Source of the DNA: Vibrio sp. BS-M-Sm-2
GTDB lineage: Bacteria > Pseudomonadota > Gammaproteobacteria > Enterobacterales > Vibrionaceae
Direction: 5' to 3'
DNA: 64,000 bases
NCBI RefSeq assembly: GCF_041504345.1
Contig: NZ_CP167894.1
Span: 3,501,056-3,565,055 of the forward strand
The notes under the pieces are model-generated. The model searched no databases. It was not told where the DNA came from and saw only the letters and a program-made list of their open reading frames with translations. The position numbers and the translations under genes are program-made. Shown one piece after another: positions 1-7,947 of the stretch (position 1 is its first letter; every line of letters begins with the position of its first letter).

Positions 1-213
1 ATGGTGAAAGATGGCCTGCTAACTTGGCTTGATAACCCGAATCACAAAAAAGCAAAGTTGGTTAACATGACTGAAAAAGGTAAAGAAGCGTATGCGCTAT
101 TAGATAAAAAACAGGAAGTATGGGCAGAAAGTGGCGCTGAAGGCATTGAAAGAGATGAGCTTGATAAGGCGCTAATCACTCTGAAGAAGATGGCTACCTT
201 CTTAGATAGATAA
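1..213 (+). CDS. MarR-family transcriptional regulator, C-terminal fragment
   Basis: Only the last ~70 residues are in the window; the gene begins upstream, so the methionine at base 1 is probably internal. The text NMTEKGKEAYALLDKK is the usual MarR wing followed by the start of the long dimerisation helix, and the remainder is helical and ends in LKKMATFLDR. MarR proteins are dimeric winged-helix repressors that often respond to small aromatic ligands. It ends convergently to mesD, so its target is probably upstream, outside the window. Family assignment rests on the wing/helix pattern only; the recognition helix is not visible. Confidence 0.65.
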   Translation: MVKDGLLTWLDNPNHKKAKLVNMTEKGKEAYALLDKKQEVWAESGAEGIERDELDKALITLKKMATFLDR

Positions 214-271
214 GAGGTTAGATAGATAAGAGATTAGATAAATAGAGAGTGGCAGTTGAGAAGAATACAGA

Positions 272-300
272 AGCCTAAGCATCAATGTGATACTTAGGCT
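272..300. terminator. weak hairpin between convergent genes
   Basis: AGCCTAAG (272-279) pairs with CTTAGGCT (293-300) around a 13-base loop. There is no good T-run on either side, so it is a weak terminator candidate between the MarR fragment and mesD. Confidence 0.35.
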
Positions 301-329
301 CCAGGTATATTTGTGTCGCTCGTGAAGCG

Positions 330-1358
330 TTACGCTGAAAGCTCTTTACGAACTATCTCTGCGCCAGCGCTGAGAGCATTTAGCTTAGCTGAGGCGATTT
401 CGCGAGGAAGGGGCGCCATGCCGCAGTTAGTGCAAGGGTAGAGCTTGTCTGCATCAACATATTTAAGTGTTTCTCTTAGAGTGCTAGCCACTTCTTCCGG
501 TGTTTCGATGGAATCGGTTGCAACATCAATAGCGCCAACCATCACTTTCTTACCGCGAACAAGCTCAAGCAGTTCAAGTGGTACATGAGAGTTGTGACAT
601 TCTAATGAGATGATATCGATATTCGACTGTTGCAACTTAGGGAAGACTTCTTCATATTGGCGCCACTCAGTGCCTAATGTCTTTTTCCAGTCTGTGTTTG
701 GTTTGATGCCGTAGCCATAGCAAATATGTACAGCCGTTTCGCATTTCAGCCCTTCAATGGCTCTTTCCAAACAAGCGATACCCCAGTCATTCACTTCATC
801 AAAGAACACGTTAAATGCAGGTTCATCGAACTGAATAATATCAACGCCTGCAGCTTCAAGTTCTTTTGCTTCTTCGTTGAGGATCTTTGCAAATTCCCAA
901 GCCAGTTTTTCACGGCTTTGGTAGTGCGCATCGTAAAGTGTATCAATCATGGTCATAGGCCCCGGCAGAGCCCATTTGATAGGTTGGTCGGTTTGCTGAC
1001 GTAAGAACTTTGCATCTTCAACAAATACAGATTTTTGACGAGAAACAGGGCCAACCACTGTTGGTACACTTGCATCGTAACGGTCGCGGATTTTAACGGT
1101 CTCACGCTTCTCGAAATCGACACCATTCAGGTGTTCAATGAACGTGGTCACAAAGTGTTGGCGGGTTTGTTCTCCATCACTCACGATATCGATGCCGGCT
1201 TGTTGTTGTTCATGCAGAGACACGCGCAGTGCGTCCTGCTTGCCATCCGTTAATTCGTCGCCTTCCAGTTTCCATGGAGACCAAAGTGTTTCTGGTTGCG
1301 CTAGCCAAGATGGCTTAGGCAAACTGCCTGCTGTTGAAGTCGGTAATAGTGTTTTCAT
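330..1358 (-). CDS. mesD: folate-independent methionine synthase MesD (MetE C-terminal-like)
   Basis: 342 residues, equal to only the C-terminal catalytic half of cobalamin-independent MetE (~750). The zinc/homocysteine site of MetE is present: H211 and C213 in HICYGYG, E253 in SLECHNSH and C312 in CTNCGM. The N-terminal folate-binding half of MetE is absent. In core-MetE proteins of the MesD group the methyl donor is not methyltetrahydrofolate, and activity in bacteria needs oxygen and the partner MesX (DUF1852), as I recall from published fitness work. The gene for that partner lies 69 bases upstream on the same strand, which supports MesD over other small MetE homologues. ATG start with AGG 10 bases upstream. 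Product: methionine from homocysteine; methyl donor unknown. Cytoplasmic. Confidence 0.85.
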   Translation of the reverse strand: MKTLLPTSTAGSLPKPSWLAQPETLWSPWKLEGDELTDGKQDALRVSLHEQQQAGIDIVSDGEQTRQHFVTTFIEHLNGVDFEKRETVKIRDRYDASVPTVVGPVSRQKSVFVEDAKFLRQQTDQPIKWALPGPMTMIDTLYDAHYQSREKLAWEFAKILNEEAKELEAAGVDIIQFDEPAFNVFFDEVNDWGIACLERAIEGLKCETAVHICYGYGIKPNTDWKKTLGTEWRQYEEVFPKLQQSNIDIISLECHNSHVPLELLELVRGKKVMVGAIDVATDSIETPEEVASTLRETLKYVDADKLYPCTNCGMAPLPREIASAKLNALSAGAEIVRKELSA

Positions 1359-1427
1359 AATAATTCTGCCTGTCCTTAGATTCCCAAAGTGGATCGTATG
1401 TTTCCTAATGCGCGTAAAATAGAACGA

Positions 1428-2405
1428 TTACAGCGCGTAGTTGGCAGACCAGTTTTCTAGTACCGACTGGTATGGCTTAATGAAGTTTTCTTCTGCGAAC
1501 TTACCTTGTTCAACAGCTAGCTTGCTTCGTTCTTCTCGGTCATACACGATTTGAGTCAGTGAGTGATCCAAGTTTTTCAAGTTTGGTTGGTAGCAGTTAC
1601 CCGCAACAGCGTTCGCGTTGTAGATCTCAGGGCGGTAGATCTTCTGGAACGTCCCCATAGTGCTGATGGTGCTGATAAGCTCTAGGTTAGAGTAATCGTT
1701 CAGTAGATCACCAAAGAAATAGAAAGCCAGAGGAGCAACACTATTTGGCGGCATGAAATAACGAACTTGTAATCCCATCTTCTTGAAATATTGCTCAGTT
1801 AAAGAAGATTCATTAGGTTGGTATTCAAAGCCTAATACAGGGTGTTGATTTTCAGTTCGGTAATAGGTTTTATTATCTGACACGCTTAAGCAAATAACAG
1901 GTGGCTTATTAAAGTTCTTTTTGTAAGCGTCAGAGTTAACGAAATACTTAAATAGCTTGCCGTGTAAATCACCAAAATCGGCTGGAATGCTGAATTTATC
2001 TTGGCCTTTATTATGATCCAATAGACGTACGCTGAAGTCATAATCACGAACATAAGAAGAGAAGTTATTACCGATAATACCTTCAATGCGCTCGTTCGTT
2101 TTGTGGTCCAGGATATTGGTTTTCAGCACTTCAATTGAAGGGAATGCTTCGCCGTTGCTTTCAATGTCCATATCAACAGAAATGATTTCAAGCTCTACAG
2201 AGTAGCGGTCGCCCTTTGGGTTGTCCCAATGTGCTAAGGCATTGAAACTGTTGTCTATCATCTGTAGTGCGTTACGTAAGTTCGCTTGACGGCTGTCGCC
2301 GCGAGCCAAGTTAGCAAAGTTAGTTGTGATACGCGTGCTGTCTGCAGGCTGGTAGTTTTCGTCGAGGCTAATGCTCTTAATCGTAAAATTAAATTCTTTA
2401 TTCAT
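1428..2405 (-). CDS. mesX: MesX, DUF1852 partner of MesD methionine synthase
   Basis: 325 residues from the ATG at 2405 (MNKEFNFTIK). A TTG-initiated form six residues longer (2423) has no ribosome binding site, whereas GGGA lies ~12 bases before the ATG. No signal peptide or membrane segment; a soluble alpha/beta protein with many aromatic and asparagine residues. I recognise it as DUF1852, which occurs next to mesD and is needed, with oxygen, for MesD-dependent methionine synthesis; the chemical role of MesX is not known. First gene of a two-gene operon mesX-mesD. Its upstream region holds a perfect 9-bp inverted repeat and a MetR-like palindrome (separate entries), fitting methionine control. 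Confidence 0.8.
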   Translation of the reverse strand: MNKEFNFTIKSISLDENYQPADSTRITTNFANLARGDSRQANLRNALQMIDNSFNALAHWDNPKGDRYSVELEIISVDMDIESNGEAFPSIEVLKTNILDHKTNERIEGIIGNNFSSYVRDYDFSVRLLDHNKGQDKFSIPADFGDLHGKLFKYFVNSDAYKKNFNKPPVICLSVSDNKTYYRTENQHPVLGFEYQPNESSLTEQYFKKMGLQVRYFMPPNSVAPLAFYFFGDLLNDYSNLELISTISTMGTFQKIYRPEIYNANAVAGNCYQPNLKNLDHSLTQIVYDREERSKLAVEQGKFAEENFIKPYQSVLENWSANYAL

Positions 2406-2511
2406 GCTGATTTGGTATCCCAATTTATTTTCTGATTCTCTCGGTCTTTAGTATTAAAACTGCTTTATTTTTTGCTTTTGACCAGATTAAGAATCGAAGG
2501 CTATGCTGTCT

Positions 2512-2539
2512 GACATTAATGCTTAGTAGAATTAATGTC
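2512..2539. promoter_or_regulatory. perfect 9-bp inverted repeat upstream of mesX
   Basis: GACATTAAT (2512-2520) and ATTAATGTC (2531-2539) are separated by 10 bases. It lies ~107 bases upstream of the mesX ATG in the divergent promoter region shared with the TauE-type gene. No T-run follows on either strand, so an operator for a dimeric regulator is more likely than a terminator. The regulator is unknown. Confidence 0.45.
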
Positions 2540-2613
2540 GTATAAATTTATTCGCTTAAGGTTTTTATACGTGGATAGGTTCATCATTAACAATGGTATT
2601 ACTTCACATTCAA

Positions 2614-2630
2614 CATGAGGAATATTCATG
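2614..2630. promoter_or_regulatory. MetR-like palindrome in mesX/TauE divergent region
   Basis: CATGAGGAATATTCATG contains TGAG-N5-TTCA, one mismatch from the TGAA-N5-TTCA core of MetR sites in enterobacteria. It lies between mesX (methionine synthesis) and a sulfur-anion-type permease, a context in which MetR control would make sense. Assignment is by motif only. Confidence 0.3.
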
Positions 2631-2737
2631 ATCTATTATGTTTGAATATTTAAGTAGGTGTCAGTTATATTAATTATCTTGATGGAAATATAACCACATT
2701 AATAGTGTGTTATTTAAGACAATTAATTGAATAAGAG

Positions 2738-3556
2738 ATGGATGAAATGAGTGAATTGCTGTTGTTGATTTTCTACTGTGCTTTACTAGGCAGTGGTGTT
2801 GGGTTTCTCGCCGGTTTGTTAGGTATTGGCGGAGGGCTGATCATTGTTCCCGTCCTAAGCAGCATTTTACTTTATTTAGACGTTTTACCGTCTGACCAAG
2901 TGGTTGTCGCGGCGATTGCAACCTCGTTGGCATCGATACTATTCACCTCAACGTCTTCTGCACTTGCTCACCATAAGAATGGAAACGTGCCTTGGGATCT
3001 AGCGCCTTGGATCATGTTGGGTGTTGCTCTGGGTGCACTGATTAGCGGCTTTATGGCGGCTCTGTTGCCAGAAAAAGTCGTTCGTATTGTGTTTGCTGTG
3101 AGTGTGGTTCTCATTGCGATCAAGATGTTCTTGAGCAGCAAAAATGATGCACCTAAAGAACGAAAACTGCCAAACAAAGGTGTGCTAACTGTTCTGACAA
3201 CCATTACGGGTGGTTTGTCTGCCATGATAGGGATTGGTGGCGGTGCATTGTTGGTTCCGTTATTAACGTTCTTCTCTGTCGATATGAAAAAGGCGATTGG
3301 CTGTGCGTCGGCTTGTGGCATTGTGATCGCGCTATTTGGCTCGATTGGTTACATCAGTTCGGGTAGTAGCCATTTTGCTTTAACTGATGGATTCGCGGGT
3401 TTTGTTTATCTACCAGCGTTATTGGGTATCGTGTGTACGTCTTGGTTTACGGCCCCCTTAGGCGCAAAAGCGACAAACCATTTACCGGTCCCAACCATCA
3501 AGAAGATTTTCTCAGTATTGTTGGTTGTTATCGCGGCAAGCATGGTGGCTCGTTAA
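2738..3556 (+). CDS. TauE/SafE-family membrane permease (putative sulfite/sulfonate exporter)
   Basis: 272 residues, nearly all hydrophobic, with about eight membrane segments. Two glycine-rich internal repeats mark the family: GFLAGLLGIGGGLIIVPVL near the N-terminus and GLSAMIGIGGGALLVPLL near the middle. Family members move sulfite, sulfoacetate or other anions across the inner membrane; substrate cannot be told from sequence. Two starts are possible: ATG 2738 and ATG 2747 (MSELLLLIF); AAGAGA at 2733-2738 is spaced better for the second. Divergent from mesXD across a 330-base region with two palindromes, so a link with sulfur metabolism is reasonable but inferred. Confidence 0.8.
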   Translation: MDEMSELLLLIFYCALLGSGVGFLAGLLGIGGGLIIVPVLSSILLYLDVLPSDQVVVAAIATSLASILFTSTSSALAHHKNGNVPWDLAPWIMLGVALGALISGFMAALLPEKVVRIVFAVSVVLIAIKMFLSSKNDAPKERKLPNKGVLTVLTTITGGLSAMIGIGGGALLVPLLTFFSVDMKKAIGCASACGIVIALFGSIGYISSGSSHFALTDGFAGFVYLPALLGIVCTSWFTAPLGAKATNHLPVPTIKKIFSVLLVVIAASMVAR

Positions 3557-3751
3557 TTTCTGATAGTTCATGACCTATCTGGCTGATGACTTAATTAGAT
3601 ATTTATGTGTGAAACGCCACGTAAATGTCTAATTGCGATCTGAGCCCTTCAATAGTGTAATTCTGCCCTTTAAATGCATCACTGCTCATAATAAACTTAT
3701 TCTGTTTTATAAATATCTCGAATATGCTCAAGCGCTTACCCAAAGGAATCT

Positions 3752-4147
3752 ATGATGGCACGGGAAATCTCATTTAAAGGTAATGGGCCGCAATGGAACG
3801 TTGTTTTATCAATGACGATAACCTATGCGATCGTATCTCTGATGATCAGTTTCTTTTATCAAACTGAATTGCAGCTTTTCCCTTTCATTACCTCAATTAC
3901 CCTCATGACTTTGGTTTACATGTTTGCCTCAAGGCTCACGAAAAGCCATTTGTCTTTAGATGATGGAAACGTGTATTTGCATGGCATTAAGGCGAACCTA
4001 GCGGTTAAAAAGTCTTTGTTTGGTCATTCTTTTATTGAAGTGAAATCCTTAACCGAAAAAGGTTACCACAAGGTGAATATTCGCAAAGGGCAAGTTGAGC
4101 TATCTGATTGGGATCTGTTGTTGAGTAAGGCGACACAATCACACTGA
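3752..4147 (+). CDS. small inner-membrane protein, function unknown
   Basis: 131 residues. Two adjacent membrane segments (about residues 17-36 and 43-59) are followed by a ~65-residue cytoplasmic-looking tail rich in short beta stretches (HLSLDDGNVYLHGI, KVNIRKGQVELSDWDLL), resembling a PH-like or lineage-specific small fold. AGGA sits 4 bases before ATG-ATG at 3752. Single gene ending in a hairpin terminator. I do not recognise the family. Confidence 0.6.
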   Translation: MMAREISFKGNGPQWNVVLSMTITYAIVSLMISFFYQTELQLFPFITSITLMTLVYMFASRLTKSHLSLDDGNVYLHGIKANLAVKKSLFGHSFIEVKSLTEKGYHKVNIRKGQVELSDWDLLLSKATQSH

Positions 4148-4177
4148 TTAGATACGGGTTAATGAGAGCCGAATAAG

Positions 4178-4201
4178 AGCAGTCATCAGGCTGCTTTTTT
4201 T
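4178..4201 (+). terminator. rho-independent terminator
   Basis: AGCAG (4178-4182) pairs with CTGCT (4191-4195) and is followed by a run of seven T. Ends the 131-residue membrane protein gene. Confidence 0.65.
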
Positions 4202-4324
4202 GTCTGCCTACATTTATACGATTATGTCTATGAGTCTGTTGATAAAATCTTGTTGTTTAACCGGATTCACTGCTATAGCTAAATGTACTTGTTCAGATTA
4301 AGGGAATGCTAAAGTGAGTGGTTT

Positions 4325-5326
4325 ATGGATCCGTTAACACAGGGTGTGCTAGGCGCTTCTTTGGCACAATCGGCGAGTAAAAAACAACATTTGGTGGTCG
4401 CTGGGGTATTAGGGCTACTCTCTGGATTGGCGCCAGATTTAGATGCACTGATTAAGTCTCAGAGTGATCCTTTGTTGGCTTTGGAGTTCCATCGGCAATT
4501 TACACATTCACTCTTCTTTATCCCAATTGGCAGTTTGATCTGTGCTTTGGCTCTGCATCATCTGATTGCAAAAAGGCGCGGACTTTCTTTTAAGCAAAGC
4601 TGGCTGTTTTGTGCACTGGGTTACGGCACTCACGCACTGTTAGATGCTTGTACTACTTATGGTACACAGTTGCTTTGGCCTTTCACCAGCGCGCGTTTTG
4701 CTTGGAATACCATTTCAATCATCGACCCTGTTTATACACTTCCCATCTTAATATTGCTTGTGTTTGCAAATTGGAAACGAACACCTTGGTTGGCTCGTAT
4801 TGCGTTTCTGTGGGCTTTGATTTATCCGACGCTAGGAATGATTCAGCGAGATAGGGCAGAGGCGATTGGATGGCAATTAGCGCAAGAAAGACAACATGAG
4901 CCGATTCGATTAGAGGCAAAACCGAGCTTTGCAAATATCTTAGTGTGGAAAGTGGTGTACGAAACAGAATCCCGATACTACGTAGATGCTATTCGAGTTG
5001 GCACCTCCGTTAAAACCTATTCTGGAGACTCTATTGTTAAACTGAATGTGAGTCAGGATTTCCCGTGGCTTGACCCTAATTCACAGCAAGCAAAAGACAT
5101 TGAACGTTTTCGTTGGTTTTCAAATGGTTATATTGCACAAGATCCAATAGATGATCTGCGTGTTATCGATGTTCGATATTCAATTGTACCGAACCAAATG
5201 AAAGCACTTTGGAGCATCAAATTATCTCGGTCTGCTGATGCAGAGACACATATAAAGTACGAAACACACAGGGACAACACCCCCGAGTCTAGACAGATCT
5301 TTCTAGATATGTTGAAAGGCAATTAA
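4325..5326 (+). CDS. YdjM-type membrane-bound metal-dependent hydrolase
   Basis: 333 residues. The N-terminal ~170 residues carry the YdjM (DUF457) metal-site pattern: LAPDLD, then RQFTHSLFF, then GTHALLDACTTYGTQLLWPF, within about five membrane segments. These are the conserved Asp/His ligands of the inner-membrane metal-dependent hydrolase family (E. coli YdjM, YbcI, B. subtilis YfhP). The C-terminal ~150 residues are soluble and beta-rich. Substrate is unknown. ATG at 4325; the nearest SD-like AGGGA is ~20 bases upstream, so translation may be modest. Convergent with the M32 peptidase across a shared terminator. Confidence 0.8.
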   Translation: MDPLTQGVLGASLAQSASKKQHLVVAGVLGLLSGLAPDLDALIKSQSDPLLALEFHRQFTHSLFFIPIGSLICALALHHLIAKRRGLSFKQSWLFCALGYGTHALLDACTTYGTQLLWPFTSARFAWNTISIIDPVYTLPILILLVFANWKRTPWLARIAFLWALIYPTLGMIQRDRAEAIGWQLAQERQHEPIRLEAKPSFANILVWKVVYETESRYYVDAIRVGTSVKTYSGDSIVKLNVSQDFPWLDPNSQQAKDIERFRWFSNGYIAQDPIDDLRVIDVRYSIVPNQMKALWSIKLSRSADAETHIKYETHRDNTPESRQIFLDMLKGN

Positions 5327-5348
5327 TGGTAAGGGGTCTTGAGAGTAA

Positions 5349-5382
5349 AAGGCTGAGTCAGATGATCTGCTCAGCCTTTTTT
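5349..5382. terminator. strong bidirectional terminator
   Basis: AAGGCTGAG (5349-5357) pairs with CTCAGCCTT (5370-5378); inner CAGA/TCTG extends the helix. T-runs on one strand and A-runs on the other serve both the hydrolase gene (+) and the carboxypeptidase gene (-). Confidence 0.85.
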
Positions 5383-5418
5383 GATCGTTGTTCTAAACAA
5401 CCTTTGCTTATTAGCTAA

Positions 5419-6891
5419 TTAAAGGTAACGACTTCTGAGGTGATCTTTGAAGTACTGTGCATTCAAGGTTTCACCCGTTGCTCCTTTCACCAAATCATCG
5501 GTGTTAAGCAGGCTACCTTTACTCCAAATGTTCGACTCTAACCAAGTGAAGATAGGCGATAGGTCACCACTTTCAATCACAGCGTTCACATCCACCGTTT
5601 TCTTCATTGAAGCCATGAACTGAGCCGCGTACATCGCACCTAGTGTGTAAGATGGGAAGTAACCGAATGCGCCGTCTGTCCAGTGAATGTCTTGCATACA
5701 GCCATTTGTGAAGTTGCCTTGAGTGCTTAAACCAAGGTAAGACTGCATCTTAGTGTTCCAAAGTTCTGGGACATCAGTGTGTTTGATTTTGCCGTTGATC
5801 AAGTCACGTTCAATTTCGTAACGCAAGATAACGTGCGCTGGGTAGGTCAGCTCATCGGCATCAACACGGATGAAGTCTTTCTTCACGCGAGTGTAGATCT
5901 TCTGGAAGTTATCTTTCTCAAATTCTGAGCCTGAGAACTGTTGTCCTGCTAGGTTGGCTAAGTGTCCGATGAATGGATCGCTGCGACCAACTTGCATTTC
6001 GAAGAACAGAGACTGAGATTCATGGATACCCATAGAGCGAGCCTCACCTGCTGGTTGGCCCGCTAGGTGTTTAGGTAAACCTTGTTCGTAACGTGCATGG
6101 CCCGTTTCATGGACGATGCCCATTAAGCTTTGAACGAATTCAGCTTCATCGTAGCGAGTTGTGATACGCACGTCTGAAGGCACGCCGCCACAGAACGGGT
6201 GAACACTTTCATCTAGTCGGCCGTGTTCAAAATCGAATTGTAGAAGCTTCATCACTTCTAGACCAAGTGCTTTTTGTTTCTCTGTCGAGTAGATACCAGA
6301 TGGCGCGTTAAATTGCTCGCTCGACTGTTTTTCGATGACTTCGTCAATCAGGTTTGGTAGCCAGGTTTTAACGTCTGCAAACAAGATATCAAGCGAAGCA
6401 GAGCTGGTGCCCGGTTCGTAGATATCCAGCATCGCATCATAAGGGGTCAAGTTAGCGGCGTCTGCGCGGATTTGTGCTTCTTCGCGCGATAGCTCAACCA
6501 CTTCACGCCAGTTCTTTTCAAAACCAACCCAGTCGTTTTCTCCACGTTGGCTACGCCACGCATGTTCACATTTTGAACCCGCTAGAGATTTCGCTTCAAC
6601 CAGTTTTTCTGGAAGTAGGTTAGCTTGTTGCCATTGGCGTTTGATTTCACGTAGGGACGATTGTTGCTCGTTATTCAGTGTTTCGTTTTCAGCGTCTGCA
6701 ATCCAAGCGCCGAGTTGTGGCTGAGTCATTAGACCGTGAATATGAACAGAAAGCTCGGCCATCGCTTCACTACGTGCTTGATTGCCGCCAGCCGGCATCA
6801 TGGAAGCTTGGTCCCAACCACAAATAGAGGCTAGGTGCTGAAAGCGTGAACATTTTTGAGAGTGTTCGACTAGTTTTTTGAATGCGCTCAT
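5419..6891 (-). CDS. M32 family metallocarboxypeptidase (Taq type)
   Basis: 490 residues, the usual length for M32. The zinc motif HETGH is at 261-265 (GIVHETGHARYEQG), and the family signature IHESQSLFFE starts at 289. Upstream HPFCGGVPSDVRITTRY is also a conserved M32 stretch. The enzyme removes C-terminal residues from peptides with broad specificity in the cytoplasm; no signal peptide is present. ATG at 6891 has AAGAG upstream. Single gene, divergent from the LysE exporter. Confidence 0.93.
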   Translation of the reverse strand: MSAFKKLVEHSQKCSRFQHLASICGWDQASMMPAGGNQARSEAMAELSVHIHGLMTQPQLGAWIADAENETLNNEQQSSLREIKRQWQQANLLPEKLVEAKSLAGSKCEHAWRSQRGENDWVGFEKNWREVVELSREEAQIRADAANLTPYDAMLDIYEPGTSSASLDILFADVKTWLPNLIDEVIEKQSSEQFNAPSGIYSTEKQKALGLEVMKLLQFDFEHGRLDESVHPFCGGVPSDVRITTRYDEAEFVQSLMGIVHETGHARYEQGLPKHLAGQPAGEARSMGIHESQSLFFEMQVGRSDPFIGHLANLAGQQFSGSEFEKDNFQKIYTRVKKDFIRVDADELTYPAHVILRYEIERDLINGKIKHTDVPELWNTKMQSYLGLSTQGNFTNGCMQDIHWTDGAFGYFPSYTLGAMYAAQFMASMKKTVDVNAVIESGDLSPIFTWLESNIWSKGSLLNTDDLVKGATGETLNAQYFKDHLRSRYL

Positions 6892-7196
6892 TTGACTACT
6901 CTTAATTTGGTTTCTTTAAATGACCCATAAGGCTGCATCAGTTTAAGGGGCATCTCGATGTTTAGTACTTTGAAGTTGGTCACTTCACTTTGTTTCTGAG
7001 GCTGTTCTTCTCAGTAGAAGATATAGCTTAAACAAGGTAGGGCAGTGATATGCCAGTAATTTACTATTTGTTAACAAATTAAACTGTACCATTGTGCACA
7101 AAATCAGTGACTTGTATAGCTGGTGGCAATTGTTGCTTGCGAATTGTTCAGATACACGGTATTGATGATAAATCGCTGAACAAGAATGACAATGAT
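6892..7196. other. divergent intergenic region, carboxypeptidase/LysE
   Basis: About 305 bases between two divergent genes. It must hold both promoters. A longer reading frame extends into it from the LysE gene (to 7092) but lacks family similarity and a ribosome binding site. I see no strong palindrome. Confidence 0.5.
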
Positions 7197-7832
7197 ATGG
7201 ATATTTTGAACTTTGAGGCATTTCTAATTGCCATCACTATTTTAACGCTAACGCCGGGTTTAGATACGGCATTGGTAATTCGTAATACGAGCCGTTCTGG
7301 CTTATCTGACGGTGTAATGACCAGCTTTGGTATCTGTAGCGGTCTTTATGTGCACGCTTTTTTCTCTGCGGTGGGTATCTCTGCGATTCTTGCTCAATCA
7401 GCTGAACTCTTTCAAGCCGTAAAAATGGTGGGTGCGGTTTACCTAATTTGGCTTGGTTTAAGCAGTTTACGCGCTTTGATGAAAAATGGTGGCGGGTTGA
7501 AGGTTGGCGAGCAAGCTCATCAAGCTTACAGTGCAAAACGTTCTTTGCGTGAAGGTTTCTTATCTAATGTGCTTAACCCAAAAACGGCGGTTTTCTATTT
7601 GGCTTTTCTGCCTCAATTTGTAAACCCTGAAGGCTCGCCTTTATTGCAATCTATGTTGATGGCTTCAGTCCACTTTATGATTGCGATGGTGTGGCAATGT
7701 GGTTTAGCTGGTGCATTGAACTCGGCTAAAAACTTGCTCAAGAATGCGAGTTTTATGAAGTGGATGGAAGGCGTGACTGGCATGGTACTAGTGGGGCTAG
7801 GCGTTAAGCTTCTAATGGAAGAGCCTGTGTAG
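7197..7832 (+). CDS. LysE/RhtB-family amino acid exporter
   Basis: 211 residues from ATG 7197 (MDILNFEAFL), matching the 205-210 typical of the family; the frame stays open 35 codons further upstream, but that part reads as non-coding. The LysE signature is present: TLTPGLDTALVIRNTSRSG near residue 18, then a conserved GxxxG-rich segment and FLSNVLNPKTAVFYLAFLPQF near 130. Six membrane segments. Family members export amino acids such as lysine, threonine or homoserine lactone from the cytoplasm; the substrate here is not predictable. Confidence 0.9.
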   Translation: MDILNFEAFLIAITILTLTPGLDTALVIRNTSRSGLSDGVMTSFGICSGLYVHAFFSAVGISAILAQSAELFQAVKMVGAVYLIWLGLSSLRALMKNGGGLKVGEQAHQAYSAKRSLREGFLSNVLNPKTAVFYLAFLPQFVNPEGSPLLQSMLMASVHFMIAMVWQCGLAGALNSAKNLLKNASFMKWMEGVTGMVLVGLGVKLLMEEPV

Positions 7833-7863
7833 TTCACTGTTTTTTACTGAACATGAATATATG

Positions 7864-7890
7864 AAAGCCCACGACGTGTCGTGGGCTTTT
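7864..7890. terminator. strong bidirectional terminator
   Basis: AAAGCCCACGAC (7864-7875) pairs with GTCGTGGGCTTT (7878-7889), a near-perfect 12-bp palindrome. It ends both the LysE gene (+) and the aerolysin gene (-). Confidence 0.88.
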
Positions 7891-7947
7891 GTCTTTAGGG
7901 TGAATCGAGTGTTTTGGCAAATTAAGTGTTAAAGGTGAGTCATTGTG

